64,000 nt of DNA from Bacillus oleivorans (GTDB lineage Bacteria > Bacillota > Bacilli > Bacillales > JC228): the NCBI RefSeq assembly GCF_900207585.1, contig NZ_OAOP01000003.1:310001-374000 (forward strand). The letters run 5' to 3'. The translations under genes were made by a program, and so were the position numbers. The notes beneath the pieces were generated by a model. That model did not search any database, was not told the origin of the DNA, and saw only the letters and a program-made list of their open reading frames with translations. Shown here piece by piece: positions 17,808 to 27,365 of this stretch (its first letter is position 1; the number at the start of each line of letters is the position of its first letter).

Positions 17808-17999
17808 AAATTCACGCTATAAATAGTGGCTTAAAATATAGTTCGAGCTAGTGGGAATCTTTCCCATAAATATGTAAACCCAACATCTTCCTTAACAATT
17901 TTGCACTTTGTTATTACTTATCATTATCGGTAAGAAAAGATCCGAATGTTTGTAACCATTCCCTGCAGTTCATACTAAAAGAGTAGGGAGGGGAGAACC

Positions 18000-18755
18000 T
18001 TGACGTTTGAAGTGTTTTTATATGTCCTGTTGGCGGCTGTTGCTAATGTCATAGGCGGTCTTGTTATATTGATTAAAAAGGATTGGTCCAAAAATGGCTT
18101 AAATGCTTTAATGGCCATTAGTGCAGGAATGTTATTATCAATTGCCTTACTGGATCTCATTCCTGAGATACTGGACCATCATCATGATTATTCGATCTTT
18201 GTTTTAGCGGGTATTATGGTGATATTTTTTTTCCAGCAATTTGTCTCCAGGCATTTTCACTTTGGCGAAGAAACGCATCATCACTCGAACTCCAGGAGTG
18301 CTATTACGGGTGCATTAATTGGATTGATGATCCATACCTTTTTTGATGGTTTTTCTATCGTTGCTAGTTTTGAAATAGATGTTTCTCTCGGCGTCACGGT
18401 TCTTACGGCGGTGTTATTACATAAGATTCCCGATGGATTGACAATTTCATCGATCGTTTTTTCGTTTCTGGAGAATAAGAAAATGGCTTTTTTAGCGGCA
18501 GTGCTTCTTGGTATATCGACACTAGCAGGTGCGATACTAGCAAATTTCCTATCCCCGCAAACGGGAGAATTCAATATTGCGACGATTGCGATTGCTTTTA
18601 CAGCAGGAATTTTTATCTATGTAGCTTGTGCGGATTTATTGCCAGAAGTCAATAAAAGTGACAATCGATTGGTTTCGTCCTTTTTTCTGATAGGAATCAT
18701 CGTATATTTTCTATTAAACTGGGTGATGAACCAATTTTCTCCTCATATACATTAA
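18000..18755 (+). CDS. ZIP-family divalent metal transporter
   Basis: 251 residues with about eight membrane helices. The ZIP core is visible: helix 4 GLMIHTFFDGFSIVASF (H-x3-D-G) and helix 5 VLLHKIPDGLTISSI (HKxPDG), which together form the metal site. A His-rich loop (HFHFGEETHHHS) lies between helices 3 and 4. It likely imports or equilibrates Zn2+ or another divalent cation. Start is TTG at 18000 with GGGAGGGGAG upstream. It converges on a CDF transporter across a shared terminator, so metal uptake and export genes cluster here. Confidence 0.88.
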   Translation: MTFEVFLYVLLAAVANVIGGLVILIKKDWSKNGLNALMAISAGMLLSIALLDLIPEILDHHHDYSIFVLAGIMVIFFFQQFVSRHFHFGEETHHHSNSRSAITGALIGLMIHTFFDGFSIVASFEIDVSLGVTVLTAVLLHKIPDGLTISSIVFSFLENKKMAFLAAVLLGISTLAGAILANFLSPQTGEFNIATIAIAFTAGIFIYVACADLLPEVNKSDNRLVSSFFLIGIIVYFLLNWVMNQFSPHIH

Positions 18756-18757
18756 AC

Positions 18758-18791
18758 AAACAAAGCTGCTCTTTTAGGCAGCTTTGTTTCA
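18758..18791. terminator. Bidirectional terminator between the ZIP and CDF genes
   Basis: AACAAAGCTGC pairs with GCAGCTTTGTT, with A/T-rich flanks on both sides. Confidence 0.85.
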
Positions 18792-18794
18792 ATA

Positions 18795-19775
18795 TTATTT
18801 AGTAGCGGGTTTCAGTTCATGTTCTTTTTTCCAATTTTGTACGTGATCGGTTTCAATGATTCCCATCGTCACATCACCAATATCGGGATCGGCGAGGATT
18901 AAGTCCCGAACAGAGAATTTAATATCATCTGCAACAGCGAGAGATAGACCTTCTCTTAATTCAATATAGCTTTCAACATGATATTTTCTGCCCTCTTGCA
19001 GGATTCGCATCTTGCGGATATCCACTACATCCGGATGCGAAAAGATAATGTCTGCAATCCGGTTTTCCACTTCCTTAGGCGCTGCTACCCCAATCAGACC
19101 TACCGTATTTTCGTATCCGATTTTTATGGCAATTCCAATTAAAAGAATTCCGATTAACATGGTTCCTACACCGTCTAAATAATAAAAGCCTGTAAAATGG
19201 GCTAACAAAATAGAAACTAAGGCAAGTGCTGCACCTAAGGTTGCAATAATATCTTCATAAAAAACTAGTCGGGTTGGAGGAGCAGCCAGCCGCACATTTT
19301 TAAAAGCACCTGTGACTAATTTAAAACCTTTAGCCTCTTTCCGTGTTTCTAAAGCAATCTCCTTCATTGCTTTGAATAAAACATATCCGTCAATAATAAT
19401 GGCGACCGCCAAAATTCCTACATTTAACCAAAGATTGGTGGAAGCTTCTGGGTGCTGAATTATCTCCCAGCCTTTATGAAGTGTTTCGTAAGCCATGATA
19501 GAAATCACAATGACAGCAATAAGCACAAATAAGTTAACGACGCGGCCAAATCCAGTTGGAAACCTTGGTGTAGGTTCTTTCTCAGCCAGTGCACTTCCGA
19601 TAAATACAAAGCCTTGATTGATTGCGTCGGCAATAGAGTGAATTGTTGTAGCAAACATGGCACCACTTCCGCTAATCGCAGCTGCTATCCCTTTGATGGC
19701 TGCTAAAAAAGTATTACCTAAAGCAGCAGCACCTGACGATTTATTCCCCTTCTTTAACAGCTCAATAAAAGACAT
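18795..19775 (-). CDS. Cation diffusion facilitator family transporter (YdbO/SLC30A9-like)
   Basis: About 326 residues. CDF features: FATTIHSIADAINQGFVFIGSAL (HSxxD metal site in helix 2) and DIIATLGAALALVSIL (Asp in helix 5). The regular C-terminal domain contains HPDVVDIRKMRILQEGRKYHVESYIEL. It lacks the His-rich tail of CzcD and belongs to a different CDF subgroup, so Zn, Fe or Mn efflux are all possible. The start at 19775 (MSFIELLKKGNKSSGAAALGN) follows AGAAGGGTG; upstream codons in the same frame lack support. Confidence 0.85.
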   Translation of the reverse strand: MSFIELLKKGNKSSGAAALGNTFLAAIKGIAAAISGSGAMFATTIHSIADAINQGFVFIGSALAEKEPTPRFPTGFGRVVNLFVLIAVIVISIMAYETLHKGWEIIQHPEASTNLWLNVGILAVAIIIDGYVLFKAMKEIALETRKEAKGFKLVTGAFKNVRLAAPPTRLVFYEDIIATLGAALALVSILLAHFTGFYYLDGVGTMLIGILLIGIAIKIGYENTVGLIGVAAPKEVENRIADIIFSHPDVVDIRKMRILQEGRKYHVESYIELREGLSLAVADDIKFSVRDLILADPDIGDVTMGIIETDHVQNWKKEHELKPATK

Positions 19776-20178
19776 ATTATTCACCCTTCTATGTAGTAAC
19801 AGTACTATCAGCATGATATCCATTGAGATGAACATTTATTCCGAGACAGTAAGGAGAGCTCTTTGTACAAATATCGGTCTATGCTTAATACGTATGATGA
19901 CAATATTTACAATTCAGGTGAACGTTCAATGCTTTAGCTGCCATTTGTATCATGAAAAGCAAAAGAACTTCAGCCAAATCTCGACCCTATTAAAAACTTC
20001 TCTATACTATAAAGACGAAGTTAAATTTAAACATGTTTATTAAAATATTTTTAGAAGTTATGAATTTTTTGTTTCAATCTGCTCTTATCTCTTGAGATTG
20101 GTGCATGAAACAGATAGGATGGACATAGGTTATCTGCCAAAATTTATGTAAATAAGAAAGTGGTAAAGGAGAAAAAGA
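19776..20178. other. Gene-free gap, promoter regions of the CDF gene and yisL
   Basis: About 400 bp between divergent genes. Short frames here show no recognisable family, no good ribosome site and no repeat. I see only the probable promoters and the AAAGGAG site of yisL at the right edge. Confidence 0.5.
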
Positions 20179-20514
20179 ATGTATCATATTTTTTACCAGT
20201 CACATGCAGGTTCATGGGCGATTTTAATCGTGCTGTTTTTGATTAGCTATTTTGCGAGAAAGCAAAAAATTAGCGTGATGCTGCAAAGATTGTTCTACAT
20301 CATCATGCTTGTTTCCGGAATTGGCATGCTATTCTTGCGAAACTTTGAATTGCTCTTTGTGGTAAAAGGGATATTAGCGATTTTGCTCATAGGTACAATG
20401 GAAATGCTAACCATCAGATCTAGAAAAGGCAAGCCTGTTGCAGGCATCTGGGTAGGATTTGTCGTATTACTTGCTCTAGTTGTCTTAATCGGGTATGACA
20501 TTATCGTATTTTAA
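20179..20514 (+). CDS. yisL: UPF0344/DUF1516 membrane protein, YisL-like
   Basis: 111 residues in four membrane helices with short loops, matching the UPF0344 (YisL) family: HAGSWAILIVLFLISYFARKQK at the start, a RNFELLFVVKGILAILLIGTMEML middle, and KPVAGIWVGFVVLLALVVLIGYDI at the end. Function is unknown. Single gene with an AAAGGAG site and a strong terminator. Confidence 0.82.
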   Translation: MYHIFYQSHAGSWAILIVLFLISYFARKQKISVMLQRLFYIIMLVSGIGMLFLRNFELLFVVKGILAILLIGTMEMLTIRSRKGKPVAGIWVGFVVLLALVVLIGYDIIVF

Positions 20515-20517
20515 TGA

Positions 20518-20556
20518 AAAAGGTCTAACTTACTTATTCCTGTAAGTTAGACCTTT
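20518..20556. terminator. Terminator after yisL
   Basis: AAAGGTCTAACTTAC pairs with GTAAGTTAGACCTTTT; probably active in both directions for yisL and the convergent pab genes. Confidence 0.85.
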
Positions 20557-20603
20557 TGTTTAATTTATTTATGAGTTATCACCAAGTTTTAAGCTGATAA
20601 TGT

Positions 20604-22361
20604 TTAATGTAATTCCTCAATTAATTCAACTTCCAGCCACTTTCTTACGCTATTAATAAACCAAATTTTCGGAGATTTTTCCAAGTCAGATAGGGTTAGA
20701 GTTTTTTCTTGTATCACACCTTCTTTGATTAACACCTCACGGAAAGTACCCGCCAATAATCCGCTATTAACAGGGGGTGTCCATAATGAGCCGTCTATTT
20801 CTAAGACTACGTTTCCGTTTGTAAACTCAGTTAACTCCCGATCTTCATTCCAAAGAAGTACATCAAACACATGAGGTTCCTCTTTTTGAAACTTAGAGTA
20901 AATTTGCCGATTCGATGTTTTGTGATATAAGAATAGATGATTCCGATCAACTGGTTCCTTGGCAAGTGAAACTTTTATAGATGACTTTGGCTTTTGAATT
21001 GGTTGTCCTTCTATCGTAAATTCACCGCTTTTATCTAAAAGAAACCGTACTTTCAATGAATCCAGAGGATTTCGTCTTGCAAAATCAGCTAAAGTCTTTT
21101 TAATCTTATTTTCTTTAAAAGTGAATCCAAAATATTGAGCCGATTGATTTATGCGATTGAGATGTTCCTCTAACAGGAAATACTCGCCCCTGTTTAAAAG
21201 AATACTCTCTAATAATTGAAATTCAGGTCTATCTTCTTCGAGAATTTTAGATTTCGCAAGAATTTCATGGTATTCCCCCTGGAACGTTGAGTCCCATGTA
21301 ATTCCCCCTCCGACCCCATATGTGGCTTGACCAGACTGCTTTTCAATTACCACTGTTCTGATAGGTACATTAAAAATCGCCTCTTTATTTGGAGAGATAT
21401 AGCCAATTGCACCACAATACACGTTACGTGGTGTCGTTTCTAACTCGGCAATAATATTCATCGTGCTGATCTTTGGAGCACCTGTGATCGAACCACATGG
21501 AAAAAGGGCTTTAAAAATATCGACAATTTGAGTATGGGCTGGAACTTTTGCTGTTATGGTTGAGGTCATTTGATGAACGGTTGGGTATTGTTCTATTTCA
21601 AATAACTTTGTGACTTCGACCGAACCAGGTTCCGCAATTATGCCTAAGTCATTTCTTAGCAAATCAACAATCATTACATTCTCAGCCCGATTTTTTTCTG
21701 ATTGATACAGCCAGCTTGCATTTTGCTGATCTTCTTCAAATGATTTCCCTCTTTTTATGGTTCCTTTCATTGGTCGGGTTGTAATGGTTTCTCCTTTTAA
21801 ATGGAAGAACAGTTCAGGTGATGCAGATAAAATACTATGATCCTCCGTTTGGATAAAAGCACTGTAATTGGAAGCTTGTGCTCTTTTCATTTTTTCAAAC
21901 AGTGAGAGCTCATCACCATCGAATCGGGATTTTAGACGAATCGTATAGTTAGTCTGATAGGTATCGCCACTTTCGATGGATTGTTTTATAAAGGAAATTG
22001 CCGCACGATACTCATCTAAACTAACATTCGGTTTCCATTCGGTTAGAACATAGGGATCATTGCCAGTTAGGTTTTTTAATTGTGGCTCTGAAAAAATACC
22101 AAACCAAAGAAAAGGCATGGTTGTAGGATGCTTCAACTTATAGGCAGAATCAAAGGCAGCGGCACTTTCATAGGAAAGGAACCCAGCTGCATAATAACCG
22201 TTATTGACTGCATCCTGAACAAGCTGAAAGCTAGGCAAGACGTCTTCAATTTTCTCGGCAGAAATCACCTTTATTGGGTCTGAAAATGTAAGTGGTGTTA
22301 TGACACCATCCAAAGAAGCAAATTCGAATGATAAAAATGGTTTTTGTTTATTATTTGGCAT
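20604..22361 (-). CDS. pabB: Aminodeoxychorismate synthase component I fused to aminodeoxychorismate lyase (PabB-PabC)
   Basis: About 585 residues. The first roughly 370 are a chorismate-utilising domain: RPMKGTIKRG (the Lys in PxKGT marks PabB rather than TrpE), MIVDLLRNDLG, CGSITGAPK and GVGGGITWDS. The rest is a fold-type IV PLP lyase (ESILLNRGEYFLLEEHLNR, then HKTSNR with the PLP lysine, ELTEFTNGNVVLEI). Together with the upstream glutaminase it converts chorismate to p-aminobenzoate for folate. It overlaps the end of pabA, and the second ATG (22361) has better spacing from AAAGGA than the first (22367). The fusion replaces separate pabB and pabC. Confidence 0.9.
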   Translation of the reverse strand: MPNNKQKPFLSFEFASLDGVITPLTFSDPIKVISAEKIEDVLPSFQLVQDAVNNGYYAAGFLSYESAAAFDSAYKLKHPTTMPFLWFGIFSEPQLKNLTGNDPYVLTEWKPNVSLDEYRAAISFIKQSIESGDTYQTNYTIRLKSRFDGDELSLFEKMKRAQASNYSAFIQTEDHSILSASPELFFHLKGETITTRPMKGTIKRGKSFEEDQQNASWLYQSEKNRAENVMIVDLLRNDLGIIAEPGSVEVTKLFEIEQYPTVHQMTSTITAKVPAHTQIVDIFKALFPCGSITGAPKISTMNIIAELETTPRNVYCGAIGYISPNKEAIFNVPIRTVVIEKQSGQATYGVGGGITWDSTFQGEYHEILAKSKILEEDRPEFQLLESILLNRGEYFLLEEHLNRINQSAQYFGFTFKENKIKKTLADFARRNPLDSLKVRFLLDKSGEFTIEGQPIQKPKSSIKVSLAKEPVDRNHLFLYHKTSNRQIYSKFQKEEPHVFDVLLWNEDRELTEFTNGNVVLEIDGSLWTPPVNSGLLAGTFREVLIKEGVIQEKTLTLSDLEKSPKIWFINSVRKWLEVELIEELH

Positions 22362-22941
22362 TTTCATGTTCCTTTGATGTTTTTATAAAGAAATTCCGTA
22401 ACATCTGCAATCCGTTTTCTGTGAGAATCGATTCGGGATGAAATTGAACGCCTTCTACTTTAAAGTGCTTATGCCTAATCCCCATAATTTCCCCATCCTC
22501 ACTTCTTGCACTGATTTCCAAGCAATGGGGAAGTGTGGAATTATCAACGACTAATGAGTGATATCTTGCTACTTGTAAGGGGGATGGTATGTCACGATAG
22601 ATACTCTGCTGATCATGTTTAATCAATGAAATTTTCCCATGCATAGGCTTCAATGCTTTTTTTATGGTACCGCCAAATGCCTGAGCAATAATCTGTTGAC
22701 CTAGGCACACACCTAATATCGGCAGCTTTTGATAATAATTAGTAACAATATCTAAGCAAATACCAGCTGAATCAGGATTGCCAGGTCCAGGTGATAAAAG
22801 TATATATTCAGGTTTCATTTCTTCAATCTGTTGGGTTGACAGCTGGTCATTACGAAGGACCACAACGTCTTTGCCAATCGTTTGAATGTATTGAACCAAA
22901 TTAAAAGTAAAAGAATCATAGTTATCAATCACTAAGATCAT
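22351..22941 (-). CDS. pabA: Aminodeoxychorismate/anthranilate synthase glutamine amidotransferase (PabA/TrpG)
   Basis: 196 residues, class I glutamine amidotransferase: oxyanion region LLSPGPGNP, nucleophile Cys in LGVCLGQQ, and the His-Glu pair in GVQFHPESI. It supplies ammonia from glutamine to PabB. It lies directly upstream of pabB-pabC with about 11-17 bp overlap, so the three activities form a two-gene operon. No trp genes are nearby, which favours a role in p-aminobenzoate synthesis, although such subunits can also serve TrpE. Confidence 0.92.
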   Translation of the reverse strand: MILVIDNYDSFTFNLVQYIQTIGKDVVVLRNDQLSTQQIEEMKPEYILLSPGPGNPDSAGICLDIVTNYYQKLPILGVCLGQQIIAQAFGGTIKKALKPMHGKISLIKHDQQSIYRDIPSPLQVARYHSLVVDNSTLPHCLEISARSEDGEIMGIRHKHFKVEGVQFHPESILTENGLQMLRNFFIKTSKEHENAK

Positions 22942-23036
22942 ATAATAGCTGCCTCCATTCCAGTTTAAATATTGTATTTTTTTCTCTAATTAATCAAGAT
23001 GTTTTTTTTATGGAAAAATAAATCACAACAAGATAA

Positions 23037-23067
23037 AAACCACTAAAGCAAAAGCCTTAGTGGTTAA
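23037..23067 (-). terminator. Terminator of the lipoprotein gene
   Basis: AACCACTAA pairs with TTAGTGGTT around AGCAAAAGC; T-rich tail on the minus strand. It overlaps the stop codon. Confidence 0.75.
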
Positions 23068-23504
23068 TTTCCTAACTGTTCAAGCTGATTTAGTGTATTT
23101 TGCAGGTTTTGGAACGTTTGCATGAGCTCTGAATCCATTAATTCATTTAATTGGAACTGTCCTTGTTCAATTTTTTCTAATGAAGAATCTATAGCTGCCT
23201 CAATCGTTTGGTTATAGCCTTCGATGGTTTGATGAATATCTTCAGCTATGCCTGGTGGATTAAGAGCATTAAATTCTTGAATTTCTTCCTGCATCATTTG
23301 CAGCTGTTCCTCTAGATTAGCTAATACATTCGGATCAGATGCCGCTTGTTCAGCTAAAGCAGGGACATCGTTGGCAAACTGATTGGCTTCATTAACATAA
23401 TCCGTGGCTTCATTGACATAATCTAATGTATTATTCACATCTTCCAACAGTGAACATCCGCTTAGGAAGAGTAACAAAGCAAATAGACTAATCCATTTCT
23501 TCAA
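23064..23504 (-). CDS. Small lipoprotein, DUF6376-like
   Basis: 146 residues. The signal peptide MKKWISLFALLLFLSGC ends in a lipobox LSGC, so the mature protein should be lipid-anchored on the outer face of the membrane. The rest is acidic, Gln/Asn-rich and helical, with repeats of the type YVNEAtdYVNEANQFANDV, compatible with coiled coils. It matches a Bacillus lipoprotein family that I recall as DUF6376. Function unknown. Divergent from the MarR-MMPL operon. Confidence 0.7.
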   Translation of the reverse strand: MKKWISLFALLLFLSGCSLLEDVNNTLDYVNEATDYVNEANQFANDVPALAEQAASDPNVLANLEEQLQMMQEEIQEFNALNPPGIAEDIHQTIEGYNQTIEAAIDSSLEKIEQGQFQLNELMDSELMQTFQNLQNTLNQLEQLGN

Positions 23505-23645
23505 TGGGAATCCTCCTTATAAGAAATTTTTTCTATACATACATACGAAATGAAAGCTCTAAAGTTTCATATTCCCTTTTTCACCAATATAAAACGCTAG
23601 CTTTCCCTGTGGATGTATGAACCGAAAAAAATCGAAGGAAAATAA

Positions 23646-23705
23646 TTGACAGTTCATGAAAAAAGAATTATAGTTAAACACGTTAATAGTTCAACAGTTT
23701 AACTA
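23646..23705 (+). promoter_or_regulatory. Promoter and MarR-type operator of the MarR-MMPL operon
   Basis: TTGACA (23646-23651), 17-bp spacer, TATAGT (23669-23674). Downstream an inverted repeat TAGTTCAA-CAG-TTTAACTA (23687-23705) has the size and half-site type of MarR operators; a related half-site overlaps the -10 box (TAGTTAAAC at 23671). Autorepression by the following MarR gene is likely. Confidence 0.7.
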
Positions 23706-23728
23706 AATTCAAGAAAGGTGATTGATAC

Positions 23729-24190
23729 ATGGAAAAAAACCAAACTATGGAGTTAATCGATCGCTATGTATCTGTCTCGTTTCAAGTAACCAATAAGGCA
23801 GAAGCGTTAATAAACAATGCAATTGGAGCTGACCTAACTTACGATCAGCACTATATTCTTCGCTATATCCATAATGCTGGAAAGTGTACATCTACAGAAT
23901 TGGCAGAAGCATTTGATGTAAACAAAAGTGCAATTACTGCCATCATAACCAGATTGACGAACAGGGAACTGATTAAAAGAACGAGGGATCCTGAAGATCG
24001 TCGGGTAGTCTATCTTACTTTGACTGAAAAAGGGAATGAGCTTTTTTCACAGACACAGCAGAAGGTACAAAAGCTGTTAAAAAGCATTATTACCCAATTT
24101 AACGATGAAGAGATTGCCGCTTTTATTCAAACCTATGAAAAACTTTTACAAGTTATAACTAACATCCAAGAGAAAGGGGAATTGAAATGA
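23729..24190 (+). CDS. MarR-family transcriptional regulator, YdgG-like
   Basis: 153 residues. MarR winged helix: LTYDQHYILRYIHNAGKCTSTELAEAFDVNKSAITAIITRLTNRELIKRTRDPEDRRVVYLTLTEKG, with the wing DxRR motif. Its stop codon overlaps the start of the MMPL transporter (ATGA), the same arrangement as ydgG-ydgH in B. subtilis. It probably represses the efflux gene and itself through the operator upstream. The inducer is unknown. Confidence 0.85.
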   Translation: MEKNQTMELIDRYVSVSFQVTNKAEALINNAIGADLTYDQHYILRYIHNAGKCTSTELAEAFDVNKSAITAIITRLTNRELIKRTRDPEDRRVVYLTLTEKGNELFSQTQQKVQKLLKSIITQFNDEEIAAFIQTYEKLLQVITNIQEKGELK

Positions 24191-27100
24191 GAGCCATTTT
24201 AAAGGGAAAATGGTTTGTCATCATTGCGTGGATTTCTGTTACATTCCTTTTATTTGTTACTTCACCAAACATGGCGGATCTTGTACGGGAAAAAGGTCAA
24301 ATTGCTGTTCCAGACGGGATGCAATCAACAACAGCACAGCAAATTCTTGCAGAAGTGCAGGAAGATGAGGGAAGCGGAGAAACATCTCAGGTTGCTTTAG
24401 CTTTTCATAGTGAAGAAAAATTGACAGCAAAAGAAATAGAAGAAGCAGAACGAGCGATTCAATTACTAAATGACCATGCTAATCAAATAGGCATTACCAA
24501 TATTTTGACCCATTTTACGAACGAAAGTTTGGAAAGTGAATTAGTTTCAAAAGATGGAAAAACAATTTTAGCTTCAATTGAAATTAATATGGAGGGCAAG
24601 GAGCTGAAAGAGGTATCAGAGGCCCTTTATGACACGATTGATTCTGTCGAAGTCGATCACGATTACACAAGTGAATGGATGATTAATGAAGATTTAGTGA
24701 CGAATTCACAGGAGGGACTTAAGAAAACCGAGGGGATTACGGTCGTCTTTATTTTAGTTGTATTGCTGCTCGTATTCCGATCAGCGGTCACACCGTTCAT
24801 CCCTCTTATTACGGTAGGATTCTCTTATTTAGTCTCTCAATCTATTGTTGCTTTTTTAGTAGATACAGTTGATTTTCCGCTTTCAACCTTTACACAAATT
24901 TTCTTAGTGGCCATTTTATTTGGTATTGGGACTGACTACTGTATTTTATTACTGAGCCGGTTTAAAGAGGAATTGGCTCATAATGAGGATATATCTGAAG
25001 CGATTATTACTACGTATCGAAATGCAGGGAGAACGGTCCTTTTTAGCGGATTAGCCGTCCTAGTAGGCTTCTCAACTATTGGTCTATCAACTTTCAAACT
25101 TTATCAATCAGCAGCAGCTGTAGCAATCGGCGTATTGGTTCTTTTGGTCGCACTGTTCACCATTGTTCCATTTTTTATGGCTATTTTAGGAAAAAAGCTA
25201 TTTTGGCCGGCGAAAGGCAGCCTTGAACATAAAGAAAGCAAAATCTGGGGGGCAGCAGGAAACTTCTCTTTAAGACGTCCCCTCATTTCATTAATATTAG
25301 TTGCGGCTGTTGCGGTTCCGTTTTTATTAGCATATGATGGAGACCTTTCCTTCAACTCGCTAGAAGAGATGCCGGAGGACGTGGCATCAGTAAAAGCATT
25401 TAATATAATTGCGGACAGCTTTGGACCTGGTGAATCAATGGCGACTCAGGTTGTGATCAAAAATGATGAGGCTATGAACTCAAATGAATACATCGGCTTA
25501 ATTGAGGAAATGAGCAGAGAACTGGAAAAAATCGATTATGTTGAAAAGGTTCGGTCAGTAACGAGACCAACAGGAGAACCAATTGAGGATTTATACGTGT
25601 CCAATCAAGCAGAAGTGCTCGGCAACGGCCTTGAAGAAGGGAACAAAGGAATTCAGGAAATTAGTGAAGGCTTAGATGAAGCAACAAGCCAATTATCTGG
25701 TTCAGAACCAGATCTTGTTGAAGCAACGAATGGAATTGAAGAGCTCATTTCAGGTACGAATGAGCTGAAAGCAGGTATGGAGCAGCTTCAAAATCACTTA
25801 GGTGATATTGAACAAGGTCTTCGTTCAGGAGCAATCGGTTCTAATGAAATTAAACAAGGGTTAGAAGAAATTAAAGCAAGCGCAGAAGAGCTTTTGGAAG
25901 GAAGTAAAACTCTGCTTGCCGGTTATGAAGATATTGAAGAAGGATTAACGGCTCTTGAAGAACAGTATCAAGGCATAGGAGAAGGACTATCTGCTCTTTC
26001 TAATAGTTTAGTAAATATAGATCAATATTTTACTAGTTTAGAGTCAAACTATGAAGGGATTGCTCAAGATCCTGATTATAATCAGTTGAAAACCATAGTT
26101 CTAACCGCTAAAGACCAATCCAGCCAGCTCTCTGCAGGGCTAAATCAGCTGAATGGAGCTCTCGCTGGTGTTAGCGGCGGCATTAACGAGGCAAACCGAT
26201 CTTTCCAAACAATCAATAACGGAAATGAACAGCTGGTATCCGGAATGAATGAGGTTATCGCTGGTATAGAAGAATTAAATACAGGGCTGGAGGCAGCGGC
26301 GGATGGTCAGGAGCAAATCGTTGATCAATTACCTGCCTTTACAGAGGGCCTAACTGGCATTAACGGAGGACAGCAACAAATCCTTGACGGCTTTTCTAAT
26401 CTAGGCAGTCAAATGTCCGAGTTAACCAATGGACTGGACATGAGTGTAGATGGCTTAAATCAAGTTGCGAGCGGGTTAGGTTCGGCACAAGACTATTTAA
26501 CTGGTATCGCATCAAATGATCAAATTACATCAGTTTATATTCCTGAAGAGGTATTAAATAGTGAAGAGTTTGAAGAATCCCTTGATGCGTATATGTCAAA
26601 TAACCGAAAAGTAGTCACTTTTGATGTTGTCTTTGGTGTCAATCCGTATTCAAATGAAGCCATCAATCAAATTGAAACAGTAGAAAGTACAATTAAGACA
26701 GTAACGAAAGATACAAAGCTAGAAAATGCAGAGGTCGCAATTGGCGGTGTTTCAAGCAGTCAAGCCGATTTAAATGAGGTTTCTGATGCTGATTACACTC
26801 GGACAGTAGTCCTTATGCTGGCCGGGATATTCCTTGTCTTAGTAATCTTGTTAAAATCTTTCATTATGCCGGTTTATTTAATTGGCTCGCTTATTTTTAC
26901 GTATTTTACATCGATGGCCATTACCGAAGTAGTATTCGTAAATATTTTAGGATATACAGGCATTAGCTGGGCAGTTCCGTTCTTTGGCTTTGTTATTTTA
27001 ATTGCATTGGGAATTGACTATAGTATTTTCTTAATGGACCGTTTTAATGAAAATAGAGGAATGTCCGTTGAAGAAGCGCTGCTGCTTGCGATGAGAAAAA

Positions 27101-27303
27101 TGGGAACAGTCATCATTTCAGCTGCCATTATTTTAGGTGGAACCTTTGCTGCAATGATGCCATCAGGAGTCCTATCCTTATTAGAAATTGCTACGATTAC
27201 TTTAACGGGATTAATTCTATATGCAGTCATTGTATTGCCGTTGCTTGTCCCTGTAATGGTTAAAACATTCGGGAAAGCGAACTGGTGGCCGTTTATAAAC
27301 TGA
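24187..27303 (+). CDS. MMPL/RND-family transporter with large coiled-coil insert, YdgH-like
   Basis: 1038 residues. Two sets of membrane helices (about residues 10-30 and 185-390; then 860-1030) carry RND-type motifs, e.g. FGIGTDYCILLLSRFKEEL and ALGIDYSIFLMDRFNE (GxDY proton-relay region). Between them lies an extracellular domain that includes about 270 residues of heptad-like Gly/Leu/Ile repeats (LEEGNKGIQEISEGLDEA..., ELKAGMEQLQNHLG...), as in YhgE/Pip-like proteins. It is likely a proton-driven exporter of lipids, fatty acids or drugs. Translationally coupled to the MarR gene. A palindromic REP-like element starts within the stop codon. Confidence 0.87.
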   Translation: MRAILKGKWFVIIAWISVTFLLFVTSPNMADLVREKGQIAVPDGMQSTTAQQILAEVQEDEGSGETSQVALAFHSEEKLTAKEIEEAERAIQLLNDHANQIGITNILTHFTNESLESELVSKDGKTILASIEINMEGKELKEVSEALYDTIDSVEVDHDYTSEWMINEDLVTNSQEGLKKTEGITVVFILVVLLLVFRSAVTPFIPLITVGFSYLVSQSIVAFLVDTVDFPLSTFTQIFLVAILFGIGTDYCILLLSRFKEELAHNEDISEAIITTYRNAGRTVLFSGLAVLVGFSTIGLSTFKLYQSAAAVAIGVLVLLVALFTIVPFFMAILGKKLFWPAKGSLEHKESKIWGAAGNFSLRRPLISLILVAAVAVPFLLAYDGDLSFNSLEEMPEDVASVKAFNIIADSFGPGESMATQVVIKNDEAMNSNEYIGLIEEMSRELEKIDYVEKVRSVTRPTGEPIEDLYVSNQAEVLGNGLEEGNKGIQEISEGLDEATSQLSGSEPDLVEATNGIEELISGTNELKAGMEQLQNHLGDIEQGLRSGAIGSNEIKQGLEEIKASAEELLEGSKTLLAGYEDIEEGLTALEEQYQGIGEGLSALSNSLVNIDQYFTSLESNYEGIAQDPDYNQLKTIVLTAKDQSSQLSAGLNQLNGALAGVSGGINEANRSFQTINNGNEQLVSGMNEVIAGIEELNTGLEAAADGQEQIVDQLPAFTEGLTGINGGQQQILDGFSNLGSQMSELTNGLDMSVDGLNQVASGLGSAQDYLTGIASNDQITSVYIPEEVLNSEEFEESLDAYMSNNRKVVTFDVVFGVNPYSNEAINQIETVESTIKTVTKDTKLENAEVAIGGVSSSQADLNEVSDADYTRTVVLMLAGIFLVLVILLKSFIMPVYLIGSLIFTYFTSMAITEVVFVNILGYTGISWAVPFFGFVILIALGIDYSIFLMDRFNENRGMSVEEALLLAMRKMGTVIISAAIILGGTFAAMMPSGVLSLLEIATITLTGLILYAVIVLPLLVPVMVKTFGKANWWPFIN

Positions 27304-27356
27304 AACAGAGGGACGGTTCTTGCGTTTCTGAAACGCAAGAACCGTCCCCTTGTTTC
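27302..27356. repeat. REP-like palindrome copy 1 (also a likely terminator), left of the ars operon
   Basis: GGGACGGTTCTTGCGTTTC and its perfect 19-bp complement are separated by a single base and flanked by an outer GAAACA/TGTTTC pair. A second, diverged copy lies at 29509-29555, on the other side of arsRBC. From memory, this GGGACGGTTCTTG hairpin is a dispersed palindrome in Bacillales and Clostridia, of the kind mobilised by REP-associated tyrosine transposases. Confidence 0.85.
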
Positions 27357-27365
27357 ATATAAGTA

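Noticed and set aside
19657-20043. 128-codon frame antisense to the CDF gene start
   Set aside because: Shadow of the CDF gene in its first third, then non-conserved sequence; no ribosome site.
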